Origin: Sphingomonas glaciei
GTDB lineage: Bacteria > Pseudomonadota > Alphaproteobacteria > Sphingomonadales > Sphingomonadaceae
Direction of reading: 5' to 3'
NCBI RefSeq assembly: GCF_023380025.1
Contig: NZ_CP097253.1
Location: forward strand, 1,798,001-1,862,000
DNA length: 64,000 bases
Below are positions 11,208 through 19,067 of the stretch, one piece after another; position 1 is the stretch's first letter; every line of letters begins with the position of its first letter. A model generated the notes under the pieces. That model had not been told where the DNA came from. It ran no database searches and worked only from the letters and a program-made list of their open reading frames with translations. The position numbers and the translations under genes were made by a program.

Positions 11208-11899
11208 GCCGAGACGACAGCCTCGCCCCGCCGGGCTACCGCCGCTTCACCGAAGCGCTGAGCCTCGCGCCGCGGCTCCTCAACGGCTTCGGCCACCTCG
11301 GGCCGCGCGGGCCGGTCGACGGGCCGCCGGCACTGGTCATCCCCGGCTTCGTCGCCACCGACCGCACCACCCTGGAACTCCGCCGCGCCTTTGCCGAGGC
11401 AGGTTTCCGCACCCACCCCTGGGCGCTCGGCCTCAACCGCGGCGCCCGCGCCGACACGCTGGAGCGGCTCGAACGCCGGCTGGTCGAGATCGGCGACGGT
11501 GGACAAGTGCTGGTGATCGGCTGGAGCCTCGGCGGCTTGTTCGCCCGCGAGCTTGCCCGTCATCGTCCCGACCTCGTCAGCGCGGTGGTGACCCTCGGTT
11601 CGCCTTTCTCGGGCGACCTGCGCGCGAACAACGTCTGGCGATTGTACGAACTGGTCGCCGGCCACAAGGTCGACAATCCGCCGCTGCCGCGTATCCCGGA
11701 CAAGCCGCCAGTCCCGACACTCACCTTCTGGTCCCGCCGCGACGGCATCGTCGCCCCTGCCTGCGCCCGAGGTCAGTCGCACGAGAGCGATGAGCGGATC
11801 GAACTCAACTGCAACCACATGGCCTTCGGAGTCTCACGCAAGGCCACCCGGGAGGTGGTGCGCGAAACCAAGCGCTTTCTGGAAGGTCTGCCCCGCTAG
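11198..11899 (+). CDS. alpha/beta-hydrolase
   Basis: A 233-residue alpha/beta-hydrolase with all three catalytic positions visible: Ser110 in VIGWSLGGLFA, Asp182 in WSRRDGIV and His207 in NCNHMAF. No signal peptide is present, so it is probably cytosolic. The early run PALVIPGFVATDRTT supplies the oxyanion turn. The substrate is unknown; lipase-like and esterase-like proteins share these marks. The GTG at 11198 overlaps serS by 10 bases. A CTG at 11204 that overlaps the serS stop as CTGA is an alternative start. It ends in a CTAG shared with the convergent thioesterase gene. Confidence 0.8.
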   Translation: MALSRDDSLAPPGYRRFTEALSLAPRLLNGFGHLGPRGPVDGPPALVIPGFVATDRTTLELRRAFAEAGFRTHPWALGLNRGARADTLERLERRLVEIGDGGQVLVIGWSLGGLFARELARHRPDLVSAVVTLGSPFSGDLRANNVWRLYELVAGHKVDNPPLPRIPDKPPVPTLTFWSRRDGIVAPACARGQSHESDERIELNCNHMAFGVSRKATREVVRETKRFLEGLPR

Positions 11900-12330
11900 G
11901 CATGCTTCGCGGCAATTACGGCCAGCGTGATCCGCGACAGGCAGACCAGCTTGCCGGCCTCATCCTCGATCCGGATCGTCCACACCTGCGCCGTCCGCCC
12001 GACCGACTCGGCCGTGGCGGTGGCGGACACCCAGCCATCCCGCGCGGTGCGGATGTGGTTGGCATTGATCTCGAGGCCGACCACGCCCCACTCGGCGGGA
12101 TCTACCGTCATCATGCCGGCATAGGAGGCGACCGTTTCGGCCAAGGCAACGGACGCCCCGCCGTGCAACCGGCCATAAGGCTGCACGGTACGATGGTCGA
12201 CCGGCATCCGGGCCTTCAGCCAATTGTCGCCGCGCTCCACGAACTCGATGCCGAGGTGCCCAATCATGCAGCCCTCACCGATTCGCGTAGCAGTGACGGG
12301 ATCGAAAGTGGAGTGGTGCCAGATGCTCAT
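11896..12330 (-). CDS. hotdog-fold acyl-CoA thioesterase (PaaI/YbdB-like)
   Basis: A 144-residue single hotdog domain. YGRLHGGASVALAETVAS (residues 52-69) contains the HGG turn and Glu65 that act in this thioesterase group; GVVGLEINANHIR follows. It resembles the E. coli YbdB/EntH and MenI enzymes that hydrolyse aryl- or acyl-CoA esters. The actual substrate cannot be read from sequence. It lies 38 bases downstream of phhA on the same strand, so it should share the attenuated phhA transcript, which hints at a link with aromatic metabolism (inference). Start ATG at 12330. Confidence 0.82.
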   Translation of the reverse strand: MSIWHHSTFDPVTATRIGEGCMIGHLGIEFVERGDNWLKARMPVDHRTVQPYGRLHGGASVALAETVASYAGMMTVDPAEWGVVGLEINANHIRTARDGWVSATATAESVGRTAQVWTIRIEDEAGKLVCLSRITLAVIAAKHA

Positions 12331-12368
12331 GCCGCAAAGCTAAGCAGAAGCGCTGGCCCCGCGCCAGC

Positions 12369-13127
12369 CTATGGCAGCGGCCCTTCCAGCGCCTCGACAA
12401 TCTGCTCCATCCCGTCGGCGACCAGGTAGAGCGGCTGCATTGCATCGTGCCGGTACGGCGTCGCGACCGACGTTTCCGGCGTGAACCGCCGCCGCTCGAT
12501 CGCCGGATCCTCCAGGCTCTTGGCCGCTTCCCCGAAGCTCGAGGCCAGCCCCGCGCCAAGGATGCGGGTTTCACCCTCCTCGCGCACCAGCCCGAATTCG
12601 ATCGTGTGCCAGTAGAGCCGTGCGACCTTGTCGCCCTCCCCCGCCGCGATCGCCTTCACGCCCGTCTCGCCGAATTTCTGCATCGCGTCCGCGACCGCTC
12701 GGTCGGCGAGCATTGGCACATGGCCGTAGATGTCGTGAAAGCAGTCGGGCTCCTCGAGGTAATCGAGCTCGGCCCGGGTCCGGATGAAATTGCCGATCGG
12801 GAACGCCCGCGCCGCCAGCATCGCGAAGAAGGCCTCGTCGGGGACCAGCCCCGCCACCGCCACGCAGTGCCATCCGCTTAGCGGCTGCAGCTTCGCGTTC
12901 AGGCGGCCAAGCTCCGGGATGCCGCCATCGCGCAGCCCGATCAGCGCCAGCCCGTCCATGAAGCGCGACACGATCCGCCCCTCCAGCAGTTTCGTCTGGC
13001 GGTCGTGCAGGATGTCCCACGTCTCGTGGTCCTCGGCGCTGAACCGGTCCCAGCCCTGGTCAACCACATAGGCCTGCCAGCCCGGCAGTCGCGGGTTGGC
13101 TTCGGCACGATGGAATTGCTTGAACAT
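12369..13127 (-). CDS. phhA: phenylalanine 4-monooxygenase
   Basis: A 252-residue, single-domain, pterin-dependent hydroxylase that turns phenylalanine into tyrosine. The three iron ligands are visible: His131 and His136 in CFHDIYGHVP, and Glu177 in YWHTIEFGL. It lacks the N-terminal regulatory domain of animal enzymes, as usual for bacteria. The ATG at 13127 gives MFKQFHRAEANPRLPGW, with AAGGA nearby upstream. The leader upstream holds a Tyr-codon peptide and a strong terminator, so expression is probably governed by attenuation. phhB, which recycles the pterin cofactor, is less than 1 kb away on the same strand, and hppD is nearby. Confidence 0.96.
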   Translation of the reverse strand: MFKQFHRAEANPRLPGWQAYVVDQGWDRFSAEDHETWDILHDRQTKLLEGRIVSRFMDGLALIGLRDGGIPELGRLNAKLQPLSGWHCVAVAGLVPDEAFFAMLAARAFPIGNFIRTRAELDYLEEPDCFHDIYGHVPMLADRAVADAMQKFGETGVKAIAAGEGDKVARLYWHTIEFGLVREEGETRILGAGLASSFGEAAKSLEDPAIERRRFTPETSVATPYRHDAMQPLYLVADGMEQIVEALEGPLP

Positions 13128-13149
13128 GTTGGACGGTCCTTGAGAAACG

Positions 13150-13185
13150 AAAACAAAAAACCCCGCCGGGCGGTGCCTGGCGGGG
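13150..13185 (-). terminator. attenuator terminator in the phhA leader
   Basis: On the minus strand, CCCCGCC (13185-13179) pairs perfectly with GGCGGGG (13167-13161). The loop can add three further G-C pairs, and six T plus a T-rich tail follow (to 13150). It lies 22 bases upstream of the phhA ATG and downstream of a short leader peptide, so it would stop transcription before phhA. Its 5' arm can alternatively pair with GGTGGGG at 13231-13225 inside the leader peptide. Confidence 0.85.
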
Positions 13186-13215
13186 TGGCGGAAAGCTGGT
13201 CCTGTCAGACGCGCG

Positions 13216-13275
13216 TCAGCCGATCCCCACCTCGTGGCGATAATAAGGAGCGGCGATGGCGACGTGCGCGGTCAT
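13216..13275 (-). CDS. Tyr-codon leader peptide upstream of phhA
   Basis: A 19-residue open frame reads MTAHVAIAAPYYRHEVGIG and stops with TGA 31 bases before the terminator stem. Tyr11-Tyr12 are both TAT codons (13245-13240). The codons just after them, CGC-CAC, can pair with GTGG (4 bp), while the next segment GGTGGGG (13231-13225) can pair with the terminator 5' arm CCCCGCC, seven pairs with one G-U. This is the layout of a ribosome-mediated attenuator with tyrosine as signal. CATAAG at 13289-13284 is a possible -10 box that would start the mRNA at or close to the ATG. The arrangement is seen in sequence; the regulation is inferred. Confidence 0.75.
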   Translation of the reverse strand: MTAHVAIAAPYYRHEVGIG

Positions 13276-13353
13276 GGGGTGAGCTTATGCGCGTTCGCAC
13301 CTGAATGGAAGCCGACCCTTTTCCGCTGCCCTACCGCTCCCCATCTCGGCTGC

Positions 13354-13683
13354 ATGGCGAGCGTCAGCGACTTTCACGTCCACCTCTACTTCGACCCGCA
13401 GGAGGTCGACCTCGCCCGCACCGTCGCGGCCGAGGTGGCCGAGCGATTCGGAGCCTCGGTCGGCCATTTCCATACCCGCCCGGTCGGACCCCACCCGCGC
13501 GGCTCGGTCCAGCTGACTGTCGCTCCCGACCGCTTCGGCGAGGTGGCTTGCTGGCTCCCGCTTCACCGCCGGGGCCTGACGGTGTTCGCGCACCCGTCCA
13601 CCGGCGACGATCGTTCGGACCACACAAAGCACGTCATCTGGTTCGGGCCGAGCGAACCGCTCGCCACCGCCATGTTCGACTGA
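13354..13683 (+). CDS. DOPA 4,5-dioxygenase family protein
   Basis: A 109-residue protein starting MASVSDFHVHLYFDP. The His-containing segments FHVHLYFDP, VGHFHTRPVGPHP, LTVFAHPSTGDD and DHTKHVIWFG are typical of the DOPA_dioxygenase family. Family members in plants and fungi cleave the ring of L-DOPA; most bacterial members are uncharacterised and the His residues probably hold metal. Its place between phhA and hppD suggests action on a tyrosine-derived compound (inference). The ATG at 13354 is chosen over longer forms because upstream sequence overlaps the phhA leader and does not match the family. Confidence 0.8.
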   Translation: MASVSDFHVHLYFDPQEVDLARTVAAEVAERFGASVGHFHTRPVGPHPRGSVQLTVAPDRFGEVACWLPLHRRGLTVFAHPSTGDDRSDHTKHVIWFGPSEPLATAMFD

Positions 13684-13695
13684 AGGAGAAGACTC

Positions 13696-13848
13696 ATGAC
13701 CGACGAAGGCAAGCGCATGGCGAAATATGCCGCAGTAGGCGCCGTGATCGGCATCCCGGCCCCGATCGTCGGGCCGTTCATCGGCGGCGCAATCGGCGCC
13801 TATCTGGCACACCGCAAGAACCAGCGGCTGACCGGCCGCAGTTACTGA
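13696..13848 (+). CDS. 50-residue glycine-zipper miniprotein
   Basis: The frame begins MTDEGKRMAKYAAVGAVIGI and ends RKNQRLTGRSY. The middle is one hydrophobic stretch (about residues 10-38) with GAVIGIPAPIVGPFIGGAIGA, a glycine-zipper pattern suggesting a membrane-inserted or self-associating helix. It has a very good ribosome site, AAGGAGAA, six bases before the ATG, and lies only 12 bases after the dioxygenase-like gene, so both are probably one transcript. Its last seven bases overlap the end of the convergent phhB. I do not recognise a named family. Confidence 0.7.
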   Translation: MTDEGKRMAKYAAVGAVIGIPAPIVGPFIGGAIGAYLAHRKNQRLTGRSY

Positions 13849-14111
13849 TCCGCAAGCCTGTCGATCACCTCCGCCAGCTCGCGATCTCGGTCGGTCACCC
13901 CGCCCGCATCGTGGCTGGTCAGGCGGAAGTCGACCCGGTTCCAGACGCTGGTGAATTCGGGATGGTGATCGACCTTCTCGGCATGCAGCGCGACCCGCGT
14001 GAGGAAGCCGAAGGCCACACTGAAATCGGCGAAGCGGAAGCTCCGATGCAGTCCGCCGTCCCGTTCTTTCCACATGCCCATTACCTCGTGCAAAGCTTGA
14101 AAAGGGACCAT
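13842..14111 (-). CDS. phhB: pterin-4a-carbinolamine dehydratase
   Basis: An 89-residue protein that dehydrates 4a-hydroxytetrahydrobiopterin, recycling the cofactor used by PhhA. The core FRFADFSVAFGFLTRVALHAEKVDHHPEF and LTSHDAGGVT carries the three expected histidines (His49, His50, His67). The N-terminal part (MVPFQALHEVMGMWKERDGG) is short for the family. An in-frame start at 14150 would add 13 residues but overlaps the hppD start. It stands apart from phhA, with two plus-strand genes in between. Confidence 0.88.
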   Translation of the reverse strand: MVPFQALHEVMGMWKERDGGLHRSFRFADFSVAFGFLTRVALHAEKVDHHPEFTSVWNRVDFRLTSHDAGGVTDRDRELAEVIDRLADQ

Positions 14112-14149
14112 GCCCGGCGCAAGGGACCGGTGACAAGGAGATCCCCCCA

Positions 14150-15235
14150 ATGGCTACCGCCACGCTCGAAAAAGGGCCGCTCGGCCTTGAGAACCCGATG
14201 GGCACCGACGGCTTCGAATTCGTCGAATATGCCGCCCCCGAACCCCAGCTGCTGCGTGACCTGTTCGCCAAGCTCGGCTTCCCGGCGGTCGCCAAGCACC
14301 GTACGCAGGACATCACCCTGCATCGCCAGGGCGACATCAACTTCCTGATCAACGCCCATGACGAAAGCCACGCCGCCGACTTCTCCAAGGAGCACGGCCC
14401 CTCGGCAGTCGCCATGGCCTTCCGCGTCAAGGACGCGGCGGCGGCCCACGCCCGGGCGCTGGAACTCGGCGCCACCAACGTGACACACAAGGGCCTCGGC
14501 TGGCCCGCGATCGAGGGGATCGGCGGCTCGCTGCTGTATCTGATCGACCAATATGGCGATCACGGTGACGCTTATGCCGACCTGTTCGATTATCTGCCCG
14601 GCCACGAAGAGGCGATGCAGGCGTCGGCCAGCCACCTCACCTATCTCGACCACCTGACCCACAATGTCCGCCGCGGGCGCATGAACCATTGGGCCGAGTT
14701 CTACGAGAAGCTCTTCAACTTCCGCGAGATCCGCTATTTCGACATCGAGGGCAAGGTCACCGGCCTGTTCTCCAAGGCGATGACGTCGCCCTGCGGCAAG
14801 ATCCGCATCCCGCTCAACGAGAGCCAAGACGACAAGAGCCAGATCGAGGAATTCCTCCGCAAGTATAATGGCGAGGGCATCCAGCACATCGCGCTCGGCA
14901 CCACCGACATCTATTCCAGCGTCGACATCTTGAAGTCGCGCGGCATTCCCTTCCAGGACACGCCCGACACCTATTACGACCTGCTCGACGCCCGCGTGCC
15001 CGAGCATGGCGAGCCGATGGAAGAACTGAAGAAGCGCCGCATCCTCCTCGACGGCGCGCCGACCGAGGGCCAGGGGCTGCTGCTGCAGATATTCACCCAG
15101 GAAGTGATCGGCCCGATCTTCTACGAGCTGATCCAGCGCAAGGGGAACGAGGGCTTCGGCGAAGGCAATTTCAAGGCGCTGTTCGAGAGCATCGAGCTCG
15201 ATCAGATCCGCCGCGGGGTGATCAGCGCGGAATGA
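14150..15235 (+). CDS. hppD: 4-hydroxyphenylpyruvate dioxygenase
   Basis: A 361-residue non-heme iron dioxygenase that converts 4-hydroxyphenylpyruvate, the deaminated form of tyrosine, into homogentisate. The iron ligands are at His168 ([10 protein letters not shown]), His246 (GIQHIALGT) and Glu326 ([10 protein letters not shown]), with normal spacing. The C-terminal run [20 protein letters not shown] is also typical. The ATG at 14150 has AAGGAG about nine bases upstream. The thiolase gene overlaps its end as ATGA. Homogentisate dioxygenase and fumarylacetoacetase genes are not in this window. Confidence 0.97.
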   Translation: MATATLEKGPLGLENPMGTDGFEFVEYAAPEPQLLRDLFAKLGFPAVAKHRTQDITLHRQGDINFLINAHDESHAADFSKEHGPSAVAMAFRVKDAAAAHARALELGATNVTHKGLGWPAIEGIGGSLLYLIDQYGDHGDAYADLFDYLPGHEEAMQASASHLTYLDHLTHNVRRGRMNHWAEFYEKLFNFREIRYFDIEGKVTGLFSKAMTSPCGKIRIPLNESQDDKSQIEEFLRKYNGEGIQHIALGTTDIYSSVDILKSRGIPFQDTPDTYYDLLDARVPEHGEPMEELKKRRILLDGAPTEGQGLLLQIFTQEVIGPIFYELIQRKGNEGFGEGNFKALFESIELDQIRRGVISAE

Positions 15236-16434
15236 CCGACGCCTTCATCTGCGACTACGTCCGCACCCCGATCGGCCGCTACGGCGGCGCGCTGAGCGGG
15301 GTCCGCGCCGACGACCTCGCCGCCATCCCCGTTCGCGCGCTCAAAGACCGAAACGGGGGGGTCGACTGGGCCGCGCTCGACGACATCATCCTCGGCTGCG
15401 CGAACCAGGCGGGCGAGGACAATCGCAACCTCGCGCGGATGGCCGGGCTGCTGGCGGGGCTACCGCATGACAGCGGCGGGGTGACGCTCAACCGCCTGTG
15501 CGGCTCGGGCCTCGACGCGGTGGCGATGGCTGCTCGCACCATCCGCTCGGGCGAGGGCGACCTGCTCATCGCCGGCGGCTCCGAAAGCATGAGCCGCGCG
15601 CCGTTCGTGATGGCCAAGGCGACCTCGGCGTTCGACCGCAATGCGGAGATTTACGACACCACTATCGGCTGGCGCTTCGTCAATCCCAAGATGCGCGAAG
15701 CCTATGGCGACGACACCATGCCCTCGACCGCCGAGAACGTCGCGGACGAGTTCAATGTCAGCCGCGAGGACCAGGACCTGTTCGCGCTGCACAGCCAGGA
15801 AAAGGCCGCCGCCGCGCAAGCCAACGGCCGCTTGGCCGCGGAGATCGTCGGCGTCGACATCCCCGGCCGCAAGGGCGAAGTGACGACCGTCGACAAGGAC
15901 GAACACCCCCGCCTGACCCCGCTCGAAAAGCTGACCGCGCTGAAGCCGATCGTCCGCAAGGACGGCACGGTAACCGCCGGCAATGCCTCGGGCGTCAACG
16001 ACGGCGCCGCCGCGCTGCTGATCGCCTCGGAAGAGAGCGCTAAGCGCTTCGGCCTCACCCCCAAGGCCCGCGTCCTCGGCTGCGCGGTGGCCGGCGTGCC
16101 CCCCCGGATCATGGGCATCGGCCCGGCCCCGGCAACCACCAAGCTGCTCGGCCGTCTCGGCCTGACCCTCGAGCAGATGGACGTGATCGAGCTCAACGAA
16201 GCCTTCGCCGCGCAGGGCCTCGCCGTGCTCCGCCAGCTCGGCCTCCCGGACGACGACGCGCGGGTAAACCCGAACGGCGGCGCCATCGCGCTCGGCCATC
16301 CGCTCGGCATGAGCGGCGCGCGCCTCGCCGGCACTGCCGCGCTGGAGCTAGCGCGTAACGGCGGGCGCTACGGCCTCGCCACCATGTGCATCGGCGTCGG
16401 CCAGGGCATCGCGATGGTGATCGAGCGGGTGTGA
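15232..16434 (+). CDS. thiolase, 3-oxoadipyl-CoA/acetyl-CoA type
   Basis: A 400-residue thiolase with nucleophile Cys90 ([13 protein letters not shown]), His356 ([11 protein letters not shown]) and Cys386 (TMCIGVGQG). The middle segment [30 protein letters not shown] is close to 3-oxoadipyl-CoA thiolases (PcaF/PaaJ), which release acetyl-CoA and succinyl-CoA at the end of ring degradation. That specificity is likely but not certain, so I give no symbol. It overlaps hppD by four bases and paaD by one, making a translationally coupled trio. Confidence 0.9.
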   Translation: MTDAFICDYVRTPIGRYGGALSGVRADDLAAIPVRALKDRNGGVDWAALDDIILGCANQAGEDNRNLARMAGLLAGLPHDSGGVTLNRLCGSGLDAVAMAARTIRSGEGDLLIAGGSESMSRAPFVMAKATSAFDRNAEIYDTTIGWRFVNPKMREAYGDDTMPSTAENVADEFNVSREDQDLFALHSQEKAAAAQANGRLAAEIVGVDIPGRKGEVTTVDKDEHPRLTPLEKLTALKPIVRKDGTVTAGNASGVNDGAAALLIASEESAKRFGLTPKARVLGCAVAGVPPRIMGIGPAPATTKLLGRLGLTLEQMDVIELNEAFAAQGLAVLRQLGLPDDDARVNPNGGAIALGHPLGMSGARLAGTAALELARNGGRYGLATMCIGVGQGIAMVIERV

Positions 16435-16865
16435 TGCAGCCGATCTGGGACGTTCTCGCTGAAGTCGCCGACCCCGAGATCCCGGCCGTCTCGGTGGTCG
16501 AACTCGGCATCGTCCGCGACGTCTCGGAAGAGCGCGTAGTCATCACCCCGACTTACTCGGGATGCCCCGCGACCCTGTTCATCGAACAGAGCATCCGTGC
16601 CGCCCTCGACGCCGCCGGCTATCGCGGCACCGCCATTCAGACAGTGATCAGCCCGCCGTGGACCACCGAGTGGATCACGCCGGAGGGCCGCGAAAAACTG
16701 CGGCGTTACGGCATCGCCCCGCCCGAACCGTCGGGCGAAGTCCATTGCCCGCAATGCGGTTCAGCCGAGGTGGAAGAAGTCAGTCGCTTCGGCTCGACCC
16801 CGTGCAAGAGCCAATGGCGCTGCCGCGACTGCCTGGAGCCATTCGACCGCTTCAAATGCCACTAG
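16434..16865 (+). CDS. paaD: PaaD-type protein (phenylacetyl-CoA epoxidase maturation)
   Basis: A 143-residue protein with an N-terminal MIP18/DUF59 domain (VADPEIPAVSVVELGIVRDV, and Cys44 in TYSGCPATLF). A C-terminal zinc-ribbon-like part follows with Cys105, Cys108, Cys124, Cys130, Cys133 and Cys142. This two-part layout is that of PaaD, which helps mature the phenylacetyl-CoA epoxidase PaaABC(E). None of the paaABCE genes lies next to it here, which is unusual. The ATG at 16434 overlaps the thiolase stop (TGATG). It converges with aroC four bases away. Confidence 0.85.
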   Translation: MQPIWDVLAEVADPEIPAVSVVELGIVRDVSEERVVITPTYSGCPATLFIEQSIRAALDAAGYRGTAIQTVISPPWTTEWITPEGREKLRRYGIAPPEPSGEVHCPQCGSAEVEEVSRFGSTPCKSQWRCRDCLEPFDRFKCH

Positions 16866-16869
16866 GGCG

Positions 16870-17781
16870 TCAGCCGCACTGACCCCGGTGCAAGAGTTTG
16901 TGGTCGGCCAGGACCAGCGCGACCATCGCCTCGACCACCGGCGCGCCGCGGATCCCGACGCAGGGATCGTGCCGCCCGCCGATGCCGATGCTGCTGGTCG
17001 GCTTGAACGCCGCACGCAGGCGGATCGGGTGGCCGGTGGCGATCCCGCCGTCGATCCCGCTGGCCTGCATCAGCGGCAGGCTCGCCCGCCCGCTCGCTCG
17101 GCCCGCGGCGAAGCCTTCGCCGATTTCGACGCCCTTGACCGCGTTGACCCCCATCACCGCCGCCGCCAGGTCGGCATCCAGCTTGGCGTAAATGGGTGCG
17201 CCCCACCCTGCCGCCGCGCCCTCGGCGAGGCACTCGATCACCGCGCCCAGACTGTCCTGATTGCCCCGCGCCTCGTCGAGCAAAGCTTCCCACCGCTCCG
17301 GGTCCGCCTCGCCGCCGATCTCGGCCACGCGGGCGGTCACCGTCACTTCGGGAATGACCAGCCGCGCCACTGCCCCCGCCGCAACCCGCATCGCGGTCTC
17401 GCGCGCGCTCGCGCGGCCGCCGCCGCGTGGATCGCGGAAGCCATATTTCGCATCGTAAGCAGCGTCGGCATGGCCGGGACGCGGCGGCAGGCCGGCATAA
17501 TCCTTGGAGCGCTGGTCGACATTGTCGATCAGCATCGCGATCGGCGTGCCCGTCGTCCGCCCCTCAAACAGCCCCGACAGGACCCGCACCCGGTCGGGCT
17601 CCTGCCGCGGCGAGACGTTCTTGCCCGTCCCCGGCCGGCGCTGGTCGAGGAAGGCCTGCACATGGTTCTCGTCGAGCGCCAGCCCCGGCGGGCAGCCGTC
17701 GACCACCACCCCGATCGCGGGCCCATGGCTCTCGCCCCAAGTAGTGAAACGGAACAGACGCCCGAAGCTGTTCCAGCTCAT
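16870..17781 (-). CDS. aroC: chorismate synthase, compact form
   Basis: A 303-residue enzyme of the last shikimate step, converting EPSP to chorismate with reduced FMN. All three family signatures are present: GESHGP (16-21), [19 protein letters not shown] (120-138) and [17 protein letters not shown] (270-286). The key His19 and His104 (RPGHAD) are also there. The usual length is about 350-360. The missing residues fall in three places: after the VAEIGGE region, before GIDGGIATG (where an N-rich FMN-site segment is usual), and between PTSSI and GRHDP. It overlaps the aroA stop as ATGA, last gene of the operon. Confidence 0.93.
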   Translation of the reverse strand: MSWNSFGRLFRFTTWGESHGPAIGVVVDGCPPGLALDENHVQAFLDQRRPGTGKNVSPRQEPDRVRVLSGLFEGRTTGTPIAMLIDNVDQRSKDYAGLPPRPGHADAAYDAKYGFRDPRGGGRASARETAMRVAAGAVARLVIPEVTVTARVAEIGGEADPERWEALLDEARGNQDSLGAVIECLAEGAAAGWGAPIYAKLDADLAAAVMGVNAVKGVEIGEGFAAGRASGRASLPLMQASGIDGGIATGHPIRLRAAFKPTSSIGIGGRHDPCVGIRGAPVVEAMVALVLADHKLLHRGQCG

Positions 17782-19067
17782 TCCTCCACCTCGTCGATCT
17801 TCGCCCCAAGCCGCCGCATCGCGTCACGGAAGGTTGGGAAGCTGGTCCCGATCATCTCGGCTTCGTCGACCACGATCGGTTGCTCGGCGGCGAGGCCCAG
17901 CACGAGGTGGCTCATCGCGATCCGGTGATCGCCCTCGGTCCTCACCGCGGCGCCGCCGCGGATCGCTCCGCCCCGGACCACCAGCGCATCGCCATCGGCG
18001 CGGGCATCGACCCCGCAAGCCGCAAGCCCCTCGGCCATCAGCGCCAGCCGGTCGCTTTCCTTGTGGCGAAGCTCGTCCAGACCCTCGATCCGGGTCTCGC
18101 CTTGCGCCCCGGCGGCGACCACCGCCAGGATCGGGATCTCATCCACCATCGAAGGGATTTCCTCGGCCGTGAACTCCGCCCCGAACAGCGGCCCGAACCG
18201 CACCCTCACGTCGCCGATCGTCTCGCCGCCGCGACCTCGGATATTGGCCATCGCCAGGTCCGCACCCATCCGCTGCAACGCCATCACGAACCCCGAGCGG
18301 TGCGGGTTGAGCAGCACGTCCTTCACGCTCACCTCCGACCCCGGCACGATCGCCGCCGCGCCAAGCACGAAGGCCGCCGACGAGGGATCGCCGCTGACCT
18401 CGACCAGCCGCGCCTCGAGCGTCCGCTTCGCGCCCAGCCGGGTCACCGTCCCGTCGCGCTCCACCTCGACGCCGAATTCGGCGAGCATGATCTCGGTGTG
18501 ATCGCGGCTCGGCACCGGTTCGGCGATCTCGACCGGCTGGTCCGTTCCCAACCCTGCAAGCAACACTGCCGACTTGACCTGCGCGCTCGCTGGCACGTTG
18601 AGGTGGGCCAGTCCCCGCGTCACCGGCCCCGCGACCGTCAGCGGCAGGCGGTCGCCGCCCTCGATCCGGACCCCCATCGCTTCCAGCGGCCCGGTCACCC
18701 GCCGCATCGGCCGCTTCGAAAGCGAGGAATCGCCGGTGAAGGTCGCGCGCACGCCCTGTCCCGCCGCCGCGCCCATCAGCAGCCGCACCGCGGTGCCGCT
18801 GTTGCCACAATCGACCGGTGCCTCTGGCGAGCGCCACTGGCCCCCGATCACCCGCCAGCGACCCGGCCCGAAGCGCTCGACCCGGACCCCGAACGCGCGC
18901 AGCGCTTCGGCGGTGGCCAGCACATCCTCGCTCTCCAGCAGCCCGGCGATGACCGTCTCGCCCGTCGCCAGCGCGCCGAAGATCAGCGCCCGGTGAGACA
19001 GCGACTTGTCGCCCGGGACGGGAAAGGCGCCGGCGAGCGGGCCGCAAGGCGAGCCCCGGAGCTTCAG
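17778..19067 (-). CDS. aroA: EPSP synthase, probable CTG start
   Basis: 3-phosphoshikimate 1-carboxyvinyltransferase, the sixth shikimate step. From the CTG at 19067 the protein is 429 residues, (M)[20 protein letters not shown], and contains Lys21 of the [11 protein letters not shown] motif needed for substrate binding. Starting at the first GTG (18923) would remove this essential part, so the real start must be upstream. No ATG, GTG or TTG occurs in frame in the needed region. The CTG overlaps the preceding gene's stop as CTGA. Further marks are [25 protein letters not shown] and RHKESDRL. Confidence 0.93.
   Translation of the reverse strand: MKLRGSPCGPLAGAFPVPGDKSLSHRALIFGALATGETVIAGLLESEDVLATAEALRAFGVRVERFGPGRWRVIGGQWRSPEAPVDCGNSGTAVRLLMGAAAGQGVRATFTGDSSLSKRPMRRVTGPLEAMGVRIEGGDRLPLTVAGPVTRGLAHLNVPASAQVKSAVLLAGLGTDQPVEIAEPVPSRDHTEIMLAEFGVEVERDGTVTRLGAKRTLEARLVEVSGDPSSAAFVLGAAAIVPGSEVSVKDVLLNPHRSGFVMALQRMGADLAMANIRGRGGETIGDVRVRFGPLFGAEFTAEEIPSMVDEIPILAVVAAGAQGETRIEGLDELRHKESDRLALMAEGLAACGVDARADGDALVVRGGAIRGGAAVRTEGDHRIAMSHLVLGLAAEQPIVVDEAEMIGTSFPTFRDAMRRLGAKIDEVEE

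Noticed and set aside
17778..18923. aroA as an N-terminally truncated gene starting at GTG 18923
   Set aside because: The sequence upstream to 19067 continues in frame with the conserved [11 protein letters not shown] region, so the gene is intact and only the start codon is unusual.
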